DNA of 64,000 bases from Cognatishimia sp. SS12 (GCF_028369055.1 NZ_JAQNCZ010000005.1:186001-250000), one strand, 5' to 3'. Positions 52,885 to 62,393 are shown, counted from the first letter of the stretch. Program-made: numbers and translations. Notes: generated by a model not told the origin, from the sequence alone.

Positions 52885-53343
52885 TTAGACCGGCAATGCC
52901 GTTGTTTTAAAAACCGTGCGCAAGGCAAAAGAACTTTGCATTTGCGCCACGCCTGGCAGGCGCGCCAGATACTGGCGGTGAATGCGCGCAAAATCTTCGG
53001 TATTCTCGGCCACCACTTTCAATAGATAATCGGCGCTGCCCGCCATGAGGTGGCATTCCAGCACGTCCGGAATACGCGCCACAGATTTCTCAAACGCCTC
53101 TAGCACCTCATCTGCTTGGCCGGACAGCGTGATTTCCACAAACACGGTGGTGGGCACCCGCAGCTTGCGTGCATCCAGCAGGGCGACATAATCGCGAATG
53201 AACCCATCGGTTTCCAGCCGCTGCACCCGCCGGTGACAGGCCGATGGCGACAAGTTGACGGCCTCGGACAATTCCGCATTCGAAATGCGGCCTTTGCGTT
53301 GCAATACCCCCAGTATGCGACGATCTATCTGATCAAGCGTCAA
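52885..53343 (-). CDS. Lrp/AsnC family regulator, probably of alanine dehydrogenase
   Basis: A 152-residue feast/famine regulator. An N-terminal HTH (LDQIDRRILGVLQRKGRISNAELSEAVNLSPSACHRRVQRLE) is followed by the RAM effector domain (VFVEITLSGQ ... DVLECHLMAGSADYLLKVV). It is divergent from ald, a common AldR-type pairing in which the regulator senses alanine and activates ald. Shared operator-like repeats lie between the two. Confidence 0.92.
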   Translation of the reverse strand: MTLDQIDRRILGVLQRKGRISNAELSEAVNLSPSACHRRVQRLETDGFIRDYVALLDARKLRVPTTVFVEITLSGQADEVLEAFEKSVARIPDVLECHLMAGSADYLLKVVAENTEDFARIHRQYLARLPGVAQMQSSFALRTVFKTTALPV

Positions 53344-53347
53344 GTTC

Positions 53348-53393
53348 TTCGAAGCTCCTTGCAGTTTTTTTGACTTTATTCGAAGAAGCTTCG
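53348..53393. promoter_or_regulatory. Operator-like repeats between the Lrp-type regulator and ald
   Basis: ttcttcgaagct (53346-53357) and cgaag-aag-cttcg (53381-53393) share the element TTCGAAG and are about 34 nt apart, roughly three helical turns. This suits cooperative Lrp/AsnC dimer binding. The tract lies 89 nt upstream of the ald ATG and abuts the regulator start. Confidence 0.45.
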
Positions 53394-53481
53394 GATTGCA
53401 CGGGTTTTGGGCACGAAAAACGACAGCACATTTTTCCGCTTTTCCACGATCCTAAAGAAAAGGTCCAAGGAGGAAGAGGCG

Positions 53482-54600
53482 ATGAAAATCGGTTGCCCCA
53501 CAGAAATCAAACCCCAAGAATTCCGCGTTGGCATGATGCCGGACGCCGCCCGTGAAGCCGTGAACCACGGCCATGAGGTGTTCATTCAATCCGGCGCTGG
53601 TATGGGCGCTGGCTTTACCGACCAAGATTATATCGACGCTGGTGCGACCCTGCTTGGCACGGCTGCGGAAATTTTTGAAACCGCAGACATGATCGTCAAG
53701 GTGAAAGAACCGCAGGCGGTTGAGCGCAAGATGCTGCGCGAAGGCCAGCTGCTGTTCACCTATCTGCACCTTGCGCCCGATCCCGAGCAAACCAAAGATC
53801 TGCTGGAAAGCGGCTGTACTGCAATTGCCTATGAAACCGTCACCGATGACCGCGGTGGTCTGCCGCTGCTGGCCCCAATGTCCGAAGTTGCCGGGCGTCT
53901 GGCCCCGCAGGTCGGTGCCTATACATTGCAAAAGGCCAATGGTGGGCGCGGCGTTCTGATGGGCGGCGTGCCCGGTGTTGCCCCGGCCAAAGTGATCGTC
54001 ATCGGCGGCGGTGTCGTTGGCACCCACGCGGCCAAGATCGCCGCTGGCATGGGCGCGGATGTCACGGTTCTGGACCGCTCGCTGCACCGCTTGAAATATC
54101 TTGATGACGTCTTTGGCGGCACCTTCAAGAACCAATATTCCACCGCTGGCGCGACCGCAGAACTGATCCGCGAAGCGGATATGGTCATTGGCGCCGTTCT
54201 GATCCCGGGCGCGGCTGCCCCAAAGCTGATCTCCCGAGCGCAATTGTCTGAAATGAAACCGGGCGCCGTGCTGGTGGATGTGGCAATCGACCAAGGCGGC
54301 TGCTTTGAAACCTCAAAAGCGACCACGCATGCTGACCCGATCTATGATGTGGATGGCATCATGCATTACTGCGTTGCCAACATGCCAGGCGCGGTCGCGC
54401 GCACATCAACCAAGGCTCTGGGCAACGCCACCCTGCCGTTCCTGTTGGCTCTGGCGGACAAAGGCTGGCGTCAGGCCTGCGAGGATGATCCGCACCTGCT
54501 GAATGGTCTGAACGTTCACAACGGTCAGCTGACATATTATGCGGTCGGCAAGGCGCTCGGGATGGATGTTCTGGCCCCTGCGCTGGCTCTCAAGCAATAA
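53482..54600 (+). CDS. ald: Alanine dehydrogenase
   Basis: NAD-dependent reversible deamination of L-alanine to pyruvate and ammonia. The 372-residue protein has [18 protein letters not shown], the pyruvate-binding Lys/His region ([17 protein letters not shown]), the Rossmann motif [22 protein letters not shown] and a conserved C-terminal [19 protein letters not shown] 53482 has AAGGAGGAAGAGG upstream. It is controlled by the adjacent Lrp/AsnC regulator by inference. Confidence 0.97.
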   Translation: MKIGCPTEIKPQEFRVGMMPDAAREAVNHGHEVFIQSGAGMGAGFTDQDYIDAGATLLGTAAEIFETADMIVKVKEPQAVERKMLREGQLLFTYLHLAPDPEQTKDLLESGCTAIAYETVTDDRGGLPLLAPMSEVAGRLAPQVGAYTLQKANGGRGVLMGGVPGVAPAKVIVIGGGVVGTHAAKIAAGMGADVTVLDRSLHRLKYLDDVFGGTFKNQYSTAGATAELIREADMVIGAVLIPGAAAPKLISRAQLSEMKPGAVLVDVAIDQGGCFETSKATTHADPIYDVDGIMHYCVANMPGAVARTSTKALGNATLPFLLALADKGWRQACEDDPHLLNGLNVHNGQLTYYAVGKALGMDVLAPALALKQ

Positions 54601-54612
54601 AGCCGCACCTTA

Positions 54613-55488
54613 TCACGATGCGCTGTGCCCCTCAAAAAGCGGGCGCAGCGCAACCAGCCGCTGAACGGCAAACTCCATAAAAACACGAATACGCGGCACC
54701 TGCCGCAGATCCTCGTGGGTCAGCACCCAGAGGGGCCGGAATGGAAACAGCGGCATGCCGGGCACCCGCGCCAGAACCGGGTCGGTATCCCCCAGAAAAC
54801 ACGCCATGCGGGTTGCCCCGATTTTGGCCCGCGCCGCACCGATGGCGGCCGTCATATCATCCACGGTGAAGCGCTGCCGTAGGTTCGGGCGCACCTCTGT
54901 GACCTCGGGCGGCGGCCCGGGCCAATGCGCAAAACGCACCCAATCCAGCGGGGCGGTGCCGCCCGGATCCTGGGCAATCAAATCCCGGTGGGCATAAACG
55001 GACGCCTGTGTCGCCAAGACGCGCCGCCCGACCAAAGCCTCTGGCGGGTTGGCAGAAAAGCGAAACGCCACATCTGCGGTGCGCTGCGCCATGTTCACGT
55101 TTTCATTGGTGGCCAGCAACTGCAGGTCGATTTCGGGATGCTGCGCGATAAAATCGGCGCAGATCGGCGCGAGGATCCGTTGAAACAGCAGTTCCGGCGC
55201 GGTGATGCACAGCCTGCCCTGCAGCGCCGTGTCGCGCGCGCCAATACGACGATCGAGCCGATGCTGAAGCGCCGCCATTTCTTCTGCCGTCGCGACCGCA
55301 TCAAACCCGGCCTCGGTGGGGACATAGCCGCCGGGCAATCGGTCAAACAGCCGCGCACCCAGCGCCGCTTCTGCCGCCGCAATGCGCCGCGCGACCGTCG
55401 CGTGATTGACCCCCAGCGCACGCGCCGCGCCGCTGGTGCCGCCATGGCGCACGGTTTCGAGCACGTATTTCAGATCATCCCAATTCAT
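54613..55488 (-). CDS. LysR family transcriptional regulator
   Basis: A ~291-residue regulator. An N-terminal winged HTH (MNWDDLKYVLETVRHGGTSGAARALGVNHATVARRIAAAEAALGARLF) is followed by a periplasmic-binding-protein-like effector domain. ATG 55488-55486 is preferred. Earlier starts (55500, 55524) fall in the operator dyad. It is divergent from the DUF1330 gene and probably controls it. Convergent with ald. Confidence 0.88.
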   Translation of the reverse strand: MNWDDLKYVLETVRHGGTSGAARALGVNHATVARRIAAAEAALGARLFDRLPGGYVPTEAGFDAVATAEEMAALQHRLDRRIGARDTALQGRLCITAPELLFQRILAPICADFIAQHPEIDLQLLATNENVNMAQRTADVAFRFSANPPEALVGRRVLATQASVYAHRDLIAQDPGGTAPLDWVRFAHWPGPPPEVTEVRPNLRQRFTVDDMTAAIGAARAKIGATRMACFLGDTDPVLARVPGMPLFPFRPLWVLTHEDLRQVPRIRVFMEFAVQRLVALRPLFEGHSAS

Positions 55489-55493
55489 AGATC

Positions 55494-55530
55494 TGATCAT
55501 AATTGCACACAGCAGGCGCAACAATGATCA
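55494..55530. promoter_or_regulatory. Large imperfect dyad between the LysR gene and the DUF1330 gene
   Basis: TGATCATAATTG (55494-55505) and CAACAATGATCA (55519-55530) are inverted repeats matching at 10 of 12 positions across a 13-nt centre. The size and divergent position are typical of a LysR-type recognition plus activation site. Confidence 0.55.
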
Positions 55531-55594
55531 TTTTTGCGCACTCCATGCGCAGCTACCTTGGGGGCATATCAAATGCCAAGCAAAGGAACAGATC

Positions 55595-55876
55595 ATGCCC
55601 ACATACGCCCAAGTCAGCATCTACCTGAAAGATCCGGAGATTTTTGAAAACTATCGGACGCTCGCAGGACCCGCCATGGCCAAACATGGGGCGACCCCTT
55701 TGGCGGTCAGCCATTCCGCCAGCGTGATCGAAGGGACCGAAGCGGCCCCCGATGTCTCGGTCATTCTGGAGTTCCCCGACCGCGCCCATGCCGAAGCCTG
55801 GATCAACGACCCAGAGATCGCGCACGTGCACGCGCTGCGCAACCAAGCCGCCGACTCGCGCATCATCTTGATGTAG
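55595..55876 (+). CDS. DUF1330 (dimeric alpha-beta barrel) protein
   Basis: A 93-residue ferredoxin-like-fold protein. YAQVSIYLKDPEIFENYRTLAGPAMAKHGATPLAVS and VSVILEFPDRAHAEAWINDPEI match DUF1330. The function is unknown. The fold is that of small dimeric monooxygenase/isomerase-like proteins. AAAGGA precedes ATG 55595. It is the presumed target of the divergent LysR regulator. Confidence 0.88.
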   Translation: MPTYAQVSIYLKDPEIFENYRTLAGPAMAKHGATPLAVSHSASVIEGTEAAPDVSVILEFPDRAHAEAWINDPEIAHVHALRNQAADSRIILM

Positions 55877-55883
55877 GCTGGCC

Positions 55884-55919
55884 AAAAAATGGGGCGAAAG
55901 CGCGCTGCCTTCGCCCCAT
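55884..55919 (-). terminator. Bidirectional terminator between DUF1330 and mscS genes
   Basis: A perfect 10-bp stem atggggcgaa/ttcgccccat (55889-55898 and 55910-55919) has an 11-nt loop. On the minus strand it is followed by T6. Confidence 0.85.
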
Positions 55920-55937
55920 TGCGTCAATGCGCTGTCT

Positions 55938-56744
55938 TTATGCTTCGCGCTTGATCTCGACCACATGTGGATAAGGGATCGAGATGCCTTCGCTGTCAAA
56001 TTTCTCTTTCACCGCTTGGGTCAGGGCAAATTTCACGTCCCAATAATCTTCTGCCGCGCTCCAGACGCGCATGGTCACATCCACAGAGCTATCGCCCAGG
56101 TTGGTGACACGCACCCATGGGGCCGGATCGCTCATCACGCGCGCATCCGCATCCGCAACCGCCAGAATGATCGACTTCGCTTTTTCGATGTCATCGCCAT
56201 AATCAATGCCAAAGGTCACATCCACACGGCGCGTGCTGTGATGCGAGAAGTTGGTGATCACCGATCCCCAGGCCTGCCCATTCGGCACGATGATCTGCAC
56301 ATTATCTGGCGTCGCAAGTTCGGTCACAAACAGGTTGATGTCTTTCACGGTGCCTGATGTGCCGGCAATATCGACGTATTGACCAATGCGATACGGGCGA
56401 AACAGGATCAACATGAAGCCCGCCGCCAGATCCGCCAGCGTGCCCTGCAGCGCCATCCCAATCGCCAGCGTCGCCGCGCCAAGAATGGCAACTAGGCTGG
56501 TGGCCTGAATACCAAAGATGCTGAGCACCGTGATCGCCACCACGATCAGAATAAGCCAACGGCTGATCGAGGCAGCAAACCCCCCAATCGTATCGTCAAT
56601 GCGCTTGCTTGCCAAAACCTTGCGGCGGATCAACCGGCTGATCACGCCGGCCAGAATCCAGCCAACGATCAGAACCAATAGCGCCTTGACGGCATTCACC
56701 ACCACATGCGCATTGTCCTGCGCAAAATCCACGATCAAATCCAT
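55938..56744 (-). CDS. Small-conductance mechanosensitive channel (MscS family)
   Basis: A ~268-residue osmotic safety valve. Three membrane helices are present. TM3 carries the pore pattern GAATLAIGMALQGTLADLAAGFMLILFRPYRIGQYVDI with the Gly/Ala repeats of MscS, followed by the beta domain (IIVPNGQAWGSVITNFS) and an alpha/beta C-terminus. ATG 56744-56742 with GGGGA upstream is chosen over a TTG 15 codons earlier. It follows mscL by ~70 nt on the same strand. Confidence 0.92.
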   Translation of the reverse strand: MDLIVDFAQDNAHVVVNAVKALLVLIVGWILAGVISRLIRRKVLASKRIDDTIGGFAASISRWLILIVVAITVLSIFGIQATSLVAILGAATLAIGMALQGTLADLAAGFMLILFRPYRIGQYVDIAGTSGTVKDINLFVTELATPDNVQIIVPNGQAWGSVITNFSHHSTRRVDVTFGIDYGDDIEKAKSIILAVADADARVMSDPAPWVRVTNLGDSSVDVTMRVWSAAEDYWDVKFALTQAVKEKFDSEGISIPYPHVVEIKREA

Positions 56745-56815
56745 AGTGTCCCCATAAGCAAAGGGGCCGGGGATCCCCAGCCCGTTCAAATCACATCCGC
56801 TTTGCGGTTCTGTGC

Positions 56816-57244
56816 TTATTTCTTCAGAGAGTCCCGAATTTCAAGCAAAACTTCCAATTCGGTCGGACCTTTGGGCGCGTCGGCCACCGGGGCCTCTTCT
56901 TTGCTAAAGTTGTCTTTCACCTTGTTGACATAGCGCACCAGCATGAACACGACCCAAGCGATGATAAGGAAATTGATCACCGCCATCAGGAAGGCCCCAT
57001 AGGCAAAAATCGCGGCCCCGGATTCGCGCGCGACCTCAAGGCTGACCCCGGACGCGACCTCCCCTGCGAGCACAAAATACTTGTCGGTGAAATCCACACC
57101 CCCGGTAAATAGCCCGATGATCGGGTTGATCAGATCAGAGACCACCGATTTGACGATGGCTGTGAACGCCGCGCCGATGATGATCCCGACGGCCATATCC
57201 ATCACGTTGCCTTTGGCGATAAAAGCCTGAAATTCCTTTAGCAT
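56816..57244 (-). CDS. mscL: Large-conductance mechanosensitive channel MscL
   Basis: A 142-residue pentameric channel opened by membrane tension. [39 protein letters not shown] (in part) is the amphipathic N-helix and TM1. TM2 is [18 protein letters not shown], and the C-terminal helix is [14 protein letters not shown]. The start ATG 57244-57242 is behind GAGGGACAGG. Neighbour of an MscS-type channel, forming an osmotic-shock pair. Confidence 0.96.
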   Translation of the reverse strand: MLKEFQAFIAKGNVMDMAVGIIIGAAFTAIVKSVVSDLINPIIGLFTGGVDFTDKYFVLAGEVASGVSLEVARESGAAIFAYGAFLMAVINFLIIAWVVFMLVRYVNKVKDNFSKEEAPVADAPKGPTELEVLLEIRDSLKK

Positions 57245-57383
57245 GTCCTGTCCCTCGCTGAATGCTAATGTTGACACTGCGCTATTCTGCACAGTCGCAC
57301 GCCAAATTCGCACGTGTTTTTGACTCGTACCAAGGGGAATAATTCCTATCTTGTAACCAAAGCGACATAATTCAGGAGCAGAC

Positions 57384-58091
57384 ATGACATCCCCCACCCG
57401 CCTCAGCGATTTTGCCATCACGCAAAGATGGCCGGCGCAGCACCCTGAAAAATTGCAGCTTTACAGTTTTCCCACCCCCAATGGCGTGAAAATCTCCATT
57501 GCGCTGGAAGAGATGGGCTTGCCCTATGAAGCGCATCTGGTCACGTTGTCGGATGCCGACGTCAAAAGCGATGCTTTTCTATCGCTCAACCCGAACAACA
57601 AAATCCCAGCAATCATCGACCCAAACGGGCCAGATGGGGCCCCAATCGGCCTGTTCGAAAGCGGTGCGATCCTGCTGTATCTTGCTGAGAAAACCGGCAA
57701 GTTGATCGGGTCCAGCGCAACGGAAAAGGCCAAGATCACCCAATGGCTGATGTTCCAGATGGGCGGGATCGGCCCGATGTTTGGGCAAATGGGCTTTTTT
57801 GTGAAGTTTGCCGGGGCTGACATCGAAGATCCGCGCCCGCGCGAGCGCTATTTGAACGAAGCCAAACGCCTGCTGGCCGTATTGGAGAAAGAGCTTGAGG
57901 GGCAGGACTGGATCGCGGGATCCTACTCCATCGCCGACATCGCCATTGCGCCGTGGCTGCGCGCGCTATCCTTTTACGGGGTTGAAGAGCAGCTGGGCCT
58001 CGCCGAGCTGAAGAATGTCACCGCTTATCTTGAGCGTTTCAAAGCGCGACCAGCGGTTGAAAAAGGGCTAAACATCCCACCGCGCCCCTAA
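57384..58091 (+). CDS. Glutathione S-transferase family protein (Ure2p/YfcG-like)
   Basis: A 235-residue GST. The thioredoxin-like domain starts [45 protein letters not shown] and [15 protein letters not shown] form the glutathione site, and [11 protein letters not shown] is the N-capping motif of the C-terminal domain. The TPNG active-site loop is that of the disulfide-reductase Nu class. GGAG precedes ATG 57384. It is divergent from mscL. Confidence 0.92.
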   Translation: MTSPTRLSDFAITQRWPAQHPEKLQLYSFPTPNGVKISIALEEMGLPYEAHLVTLSDADVKSDAFLSLNPNNKIPAIIDPNGPDGAPIGLFESGAILLYLAEKTGKLIGSSATEKAKITQWLMFQMGGIGPMFGQMGFFVKFAGADIEDPRPRERYLNEAKRLLAVLEKELEGQDWIAGSYSIADIAIAPWLRALSFYGVEEQLGLAELKNVTAYLERFKARPAVEKGLNIPPRP

Positions 58092-58101
58092 CCATGTTAC
58101 C

Positions 58102-58134
58102 AAAAAGGGGCTGGCTGCGCGCGCGGCCAGCCCC
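58102..58134 (-). terminator. Bidirectional terminator between GST and methyltransferase genes
   Basis: A 9-bp stem ggggctggc/gccagcccc (58107-58115 and 58126-58134) has a 10-nt alternating GC loop. T5 follows on the minus strand. Confidence 0.8.
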
Positions 58135-58143
58135 AATGCGCGC

Positions 58144-58776
58144 CTAGATCTTGCGCGCAACGAGGTAGAGCCGGTCTGCGCCCGCGGGATATCCGCCGGT
58201 TTCGACAATCTCAAACCCTGCAGCGCGGAAGCTGGCTTCAAAACTCGCGCGGCTGTGCACCTTTACGAAAGGCGCTTTGCCCAGCCATTGCAGTACCGGC
58301 AAAATTGCCATCATGGCACGCGCTTTGAAGTTTATCCCCCCGCTCGGGCGCACGAATGTCTTGCTTATCAGCAAACCACCAGGCTTGAGCACCGCATGCG
58401 ACGCCCGCAGAACGCCGGGCAGGTCCTCAACCAAATGCAGGATATTGTGGGCCAGAACAACGTCATAAGGCCCTTCTGGCGGGTTCAGCGCGTCGCATTG
58501 GGCAAAGCGGATGTTTTTGATGCCGTCATTCCATGCCTCTTCGCGGCCGACATCCAGCATAGCCGGTGCCAGATCCGTCGCGACGATTTCGCCTACTGTT
58601 GGCGCGAGCTGCAGTGCCGTGCGACCGGTGCCGCAGCCGATTTCCAGCACGTGATCGTCCTGTTTGAGATAGCTGCGGGTGCGCGCCAAAGTCGCCTCAT
58701 ACCCTTGCATATCCGATATCGGAGTGGTCGCGTATTTGGGCGCGATACCGTCCCAGAATGTCAGTGCGTCTTTCAT
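58144..58776 (-). CDS. Class I SAM-dependent methyltransferase
   Basis: A ~210-residue methyltransferase. Motif I is VLEIGCGTGRTALQLAP (~45-61) and motif II-like ATDLAPAMLDVGREEA. ALNPPEGPYDVVLAHNILHLVEDLPGVLRASHAVLKPGGLLISKT (in part) is the post-I/III region. The UbiE/methyltransf_11 group methylates small molecules. The substrate is unknown. ATG 58776-58774 with AAGGAG upstream is chosen. It is divergent from a LysR regulator that probably controls it. Confidence 0.88.
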   Translation of the reverse strand: MKDALTFWDGIAPKYATTPISDMQGYEATLARTRSYLKQDDHVLEIGCGTGRTALQLAPTVGEIVATDLAPAMLDVGREEAWNDGIKNIRFAQCDALNPPEGPYDVVLAHNILHLVEDLPGVLRASHAVLKPGGLLISKTFVRPSGGINFKARAMMAILPVLQWLGKAPFVKVHSRASFEASFRAAGFEIVETGGYPAGADRLYLVARKI

Positions 58777-58852
58777 GTCGATCTCCTTTGGCAGACTAAA
58801 CAGGCCTGCGCTTTCGGTTGAGATCAATATACCTATGCGTATACGATTAGGA

Positions 58853-58881
58853 ATTGCATATTTTTGCAATTTACTTATACA
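58853..58881 (+). promoter_or_regulatory. Promoter/operator between methyltransferase and LysR genes
   Basis: The dyad ATTGCA-N6-TGCAAT (58853-58870) is followed by another TTGCA at 58885-58889. TTGCAT (58854-58859), 16-nt spacer and TATACA (58876-58881) make a fair promoter. Its start would be at about 58888, next to the LysR ATG. Binding to the dyad would cover the -35 element, which suits autorepression. Confidence 0.5.
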
Positions 58882-58888
58882 AAATTGC

Positions 58889-59782
58889 ATGAAACAGCCA
58901 CGCCTCAGCCCTGACTGGAACCACATCCGCGCCTTTCTGGCGACCGCAGAACATGGCTCACTTTCGGCTGCCGCGATCGACCTTGGCCTAACGCAACCCA
59001 CGTTGTCACGTCAGGTCGCCGCGCTCGAAGAGAACCTTGGCGTGCTGCTGTTTGAACGGGTCGGGCGCAGTCTTGAATTGACGCAAGCGGGCCTTGAACT
59101 GCTTGATCACACGAAAGAAATGGGCGCAGCGGCGAGCAAGATCGCCTTGACCGCCTCCGGTCAAAGCCAAGCGATTGAAGGCGAGGTCCGCATCACTGCG
59201 GCAGATATCTTTTCGGCCTATTTTCTGACGCCTGCCCTGACAGACCTACGCGAAACTGCCCCCGCCCTGCGCGTCAATATCGTGGCGGCAAACGACATTC
59301 GCGACCTCATGCGCCGGGAGGCGGATATTGCGCTGCGCCACGTCCGACCCGAACAACCGGACCTGATTGCAAAGCTGGTGATGGAAGCAGAGGCCGGATT
59401 TTACGCAGCACAAAGCTATGTCGACCGAAAAGGGCAGCCCGAAACCATCAATGATCTGACAGACCACGAAGTAATCTCTTTTGGCGATGCGGAGGAAATG
59501 ATCGATTACCTCAGACCGATGGGGGTGGAGTTGGCGCTGGCAAATTTCCCGGTTGGGTCCAACAACGGGCTGGTGTCCTGGAAACTGTGTCAGGACGGCT
59601 TTGGGGTCGCGATCATGTCCACGCTGGTCGCCGAGCGGACGCCGGGACTGGTGCGGATCCTGCCAGATGAGCCGCCCATCATTTTCCCCGGCTGGCTGGT
59701 CGCGCACCGAGAGTTGCACACCAGTCGCAAGATCAGATTGGTGTTTGACACGCTGGCGCGTCATCTGAGCGCACTGAAATGA
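58889..59782 (+). CDS. LysR family transcriptional regulator
   Basis: A 297-residue regulator. The HTH is DWNHIRAFLATAEHGSLSAAAIDLGLTQPTLSRQVAALEENLGVLLFERVGRSLELTQAG (in part), and the effector domain begins ~90. ATG 58889 follows no Shine-Dalgarno and lies on the predicted transcription start, so it may be leaderless. It is divergent from the methyltransferase gene, with a shared dyad in the 112-nt gap. Confidence 0.9.
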   Translation: MKQPRLSPDWNHIRAFLATAEHGSLSAAAIDLGLTQPTLSRQVAALEENLGVLLFERVGRSLELTQAGLELLDHTKEMGAAASKIALTASGQSQAIEGEVRITAADIFSAYFLTPALTDLRETAPALRVNIVAANDIRDLMRREADIALRHVRPEQPDLIAKLVMEAEAGFYAAQSYVDRKGQPETINDLTDHEVISFGDAEEMIDYLRPMGVELALANFPVGSNNGLVSWKLCQDGFGVAIMSTLVAERTPGLVRILPDEPPIIFPGWLVAHRELHTSRKIRLVFDTLARHLSALK

Positions 59783-59809
59783 AAAGGCCGGCGCTGGAAC
59801 GCCGGCCTT
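59782..59809 (-). terminator. Bidirectional terminator between the LysR gene and pheT
   Basis: A 10-bp stem aaggccggcg/cgccggcctt (59784-59793 and 59800-59809) has loop ctggaa. Short T-tracts follow on the minus strand. Confidence 0.75.
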
Positions 59810-59830
59810 CATTCTAGAGGTGTCGTTCAT

Positions 59831-62242
59831 TTAGCCGCGCAGTGTGCCGCCCGTCGCTTTGGAGACTTTTTCAACGATCTTCGCCGCGACCGCTTCGATG
59901 TCTTTTTCTTTCAGCGTTTTGTCGGTGGGCTGCAGGCGCACGGTCATGGCGATGGATTTCTTACCAGCGCCCATCTGTGCTTCGGCCTTGTCACCGCTGA
60001 ATTCGTCAAAGACACGCACGGATTCAATCAAATCCTTATCTGCGCCCTGCGCCGCGTTCACAAGTGAAAGCGCTTCGACGGTCTGATCAACCACAAAGGC
60101 GAAATCGCGCTCCACAGCCTGCAAATCGCGCAGCTCAAGCGCGGGGCGGGTCGCCGATTTTTTGCGTGGCAGCGGGATTTCCTCGGGGTAGATCACAAAG
60201 GCGACCGCTGGGCCTTTGACATCCAATTCCGCTAGCACTTTGGGATGCAACTCGCCGAACACCGCGAGGGTTTTCTTGGGGCCAAGGCAAATACGGCCAT
60301 GACGGCCCGGATGCCACCACGCCTCAGCACCGCGCAGGACCTGCACTTTTTCAGGGGCTCCCAGGGCGCTTAGCACCGCTTCGACATCCGCCTTGGCATC
60401 ATAAAGATCCACGCCACGGCTTTCGCCATGCACGTCTTTGCCCATGGTACGGCCAACCAAAAGACCTGCGATTTGCAGATGCTGTTCGCCCGGCTCGCCG
60501 CCCTGAAAGGCGGCCCCCGCTTCAAAGAGCGCCAGATCCATGAAACCGCGCGCCTGATTGCGCGCTGCCGCTTGCAAAAGGCCAGGCAACAGCGCAGGGC
60601 GCATATGGCTCATCTCGCTTGAGATCGGGTTTTCCAGCTTTGTCGCGTCAGATCCACCGCCAAACAGCAGCGCCGCTCGTTCGTCGATGAAGGAGTAGGT
60701 CACACATTCGTTGTACCCCAGCGCGGCTGTGGTGCGGCGGCCAATCTGTTCGCGCTTTTGCAGCGGCGTCAGGATCGGCTGCGGTACACCGGCCTGCATG
60801 CGCGGCATCGGCACGCCCTTGAGTTTGGTCAGGGAGGCCACGCGCGCCACCTCTTCCACCAGATCCGCCTCACCCAACACATCGGGGCGCCAAGACGGCA
60901 CATGCGCCATGTCGCCTTTGAGCTCAAAGCCCAGCGCGGTCAGTGTCTGGCGCTGCTCTTCGGCGGGAATTTCCATCCCAACCAGCGATTGCACCCGATC
61001 TGTGTCCAGCTTGTAAGCGCGGCTCACGTCGGGTACGGCACCTGCAACGACCGGCTCGGACGGTTCACCGCCGCAAAGCTCCAGGATCATTGCGCTCGCA
61101 AGGTCCAGCGCCTCGTTGTTAAAGGCCGGATCAATGCCGCGTTCATTGCGATAGCGCGCATCAGAATTGATCTTGAGGGCCCGGCCTGTCAGCGCAATCT
61201 GGATGTTGTCCCAGAACGCTGCCTCAACGAAGACATTGGTGGTGCCCTCGGTGCAGCCGGTTTCGAGACCGCCCATGATGCCACCGATGCTTTCGATGCC
61301 ATTTGCGTCAGAAATCACGACTTCGCCGCCCGAGAAGCCGTAGGTTTTCTCATCCAGCCCCACCATGGTCTCGCCACCCGCTGCGCGATGTACACGCAAA
61401 TCACCTGACACTTTGTCGGCGTCAAAGACGTGCAGCGGGCGGTTAAGGTCGTAGGTGAAGAAATTGGTGATATCCACCAGCGCCGAAATCGGGCGCAGGC
61501 CAATCGCCTTCAGCCGCGCTTGCAGCCATTCTGGCGATGGGCCGTTTTTGACACCGCGGATCACGCGGCCCGCAAAGATATGACAGCCGTTTTCGCGGGT
61601 GTCCTCGTCAATGGTCACAGTGATCGGCGAAGCAAAGCTGCCGGAAATTTCGGCGGTCTTGGCCGGTTTCAGCGTGCCCAGACCCCGTGCGGCCAGATCG
61701 CGTGCAATGCCGCGCACGCCGAGAGCATCCGGCCGGTTAGGGGTGATGGCGATTTCAATCACCGGGTCCACCTTGGCCGGATCGTTGTCTGCCAGCCAAT
61801 CGACAAATTTCTCACCAACCTCACCAGACGGCAATTCGATAATGCCGTTGTGCTCATCTGACAGCTCAAGCTCGCGCTCAGAGGCCATCATGCCATGGCT
61901 TTCCACGCCGCGGATATTGCCGACCTTGATGGTGATATCCAGACCCGGAATATAGCTGCCCGGCTTGCACAGAACCACGGTGATGCCTTCGCGCGCATTG
62001 GGCGCGCCGCAGACGATCTGACTTTCGCCCTCATCGGTCAGCACGTTGCACACCTTGAGCTTGTCCGCATCCGGGTGCTTTTCCGCGTGCAGCACCTTGG
62101 CGATGGTAAACTCCTTCAAGCGATCCGCCGGGTTCTGAACATCCTCGACCTCAAGACCAAGGTCTGTGAGGGCATAAAGGATGTCATCTAGGCTCGCGTC
62201 GGTATCGAGGTGGTCTTTCAACCAAGAGAGAGTGAATTTCAT
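59831..62242 (-). CDS. pheT: Phenylalanine--tRNA ligase beta subunit
   Basis: An 803-residue beta subunit of the alpha2-beta2 synthetase. In order: an N-terminal tRNA-binding EMAP-like domain (VLHAEKHPDADKLKVCNV, ~45-145), B3/B4 editing domain (~210-390), B5 (~400-470), a catalytic-like core, and a C-terminal anticodon-recognising FDX-ACB domain (AVERDFAFVVDQTVEALSLVN to the end). Full length. It starts 210 nt downstream of pheS, an unusually wide gap filled by hairpins. Confidence 0.97.
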   Translation of the reverse strand: MKFTLSWLKDHLDTDASLDDILYALTDLGLEVEDVQNPADRLKEFTIAKVLHAEKHPDADKLKVCNVLTDEGESQIVCGAPNAREGITVVLCKPGSYIPGLDITIKVGNIRGVESHGMMASERELELSDEHNGIIELPSGEVGEKFVDWLADNDPAKVDPVIEIAITPNRPDALGVRGIARDLAARGLGTLKPAKTAEISGSFASPITVTIDEDTRENGCHIFAGRVIRGVKNGPSPEWLQARLKAIGLRPISALVDITNFFTYDLNRPLHVFDADKVSGDLRVHRAAGGETMVGLDEKTYGFSGGEVVISDANGIESIGGIMGGLETGCTEGTTNVFVEAAFWDNIQIALTGRALKINSDARYRNERGIDPAFNNEALDLASAMILELCGGEPSEPVVAGAVPDVSRAYKLDTDRVQSLVGMEIPAEEQRQTLTALGFELKGDMAHVPSWRPDVLGEADLVEEVARVASLTKLKGVPMPRMQAGVPQPILTPLQKREQIGRRTTAALGYNECVTYSFIDERAALLFGGGSDATKLENPISSEMSHMRPALLPGLLQAAARNQARGFMDLALFEAGAAFQGGEPGEQHLQIAGLLVGRTMGKDVHGESRGVDLYDAKADVEAVLSALGAPEKVQVLRGAEAWWHPGRHGRICLGPKKTLAVFGELHPKVLAELDVKGPAVAFVIYPEEIPLPRKKSATRPALELRDLQAVERDFAFVVDQTVEALSLVNAAQGADKDLIESVRVFDEFSGDKAEAQMGAGKKSIAMTVRLQPTDKTLKEKDIEAVAAKIVEKVSKATGGTLRG

Positions 62243-62393
62243 CGGTCTGTTCCGCAGTCAAAATCGGGTCAAATTGGCTTTACCGGATATGGGCCAAAGG
62301 GGGAAGGGTATATGCTGGTAATGAGGGCATTGCAGAAGCGCACCCGCGTCCGAACCGAGGGGTGGGTGCAAAGCGCCCGCGTTTTGCCAGAGG

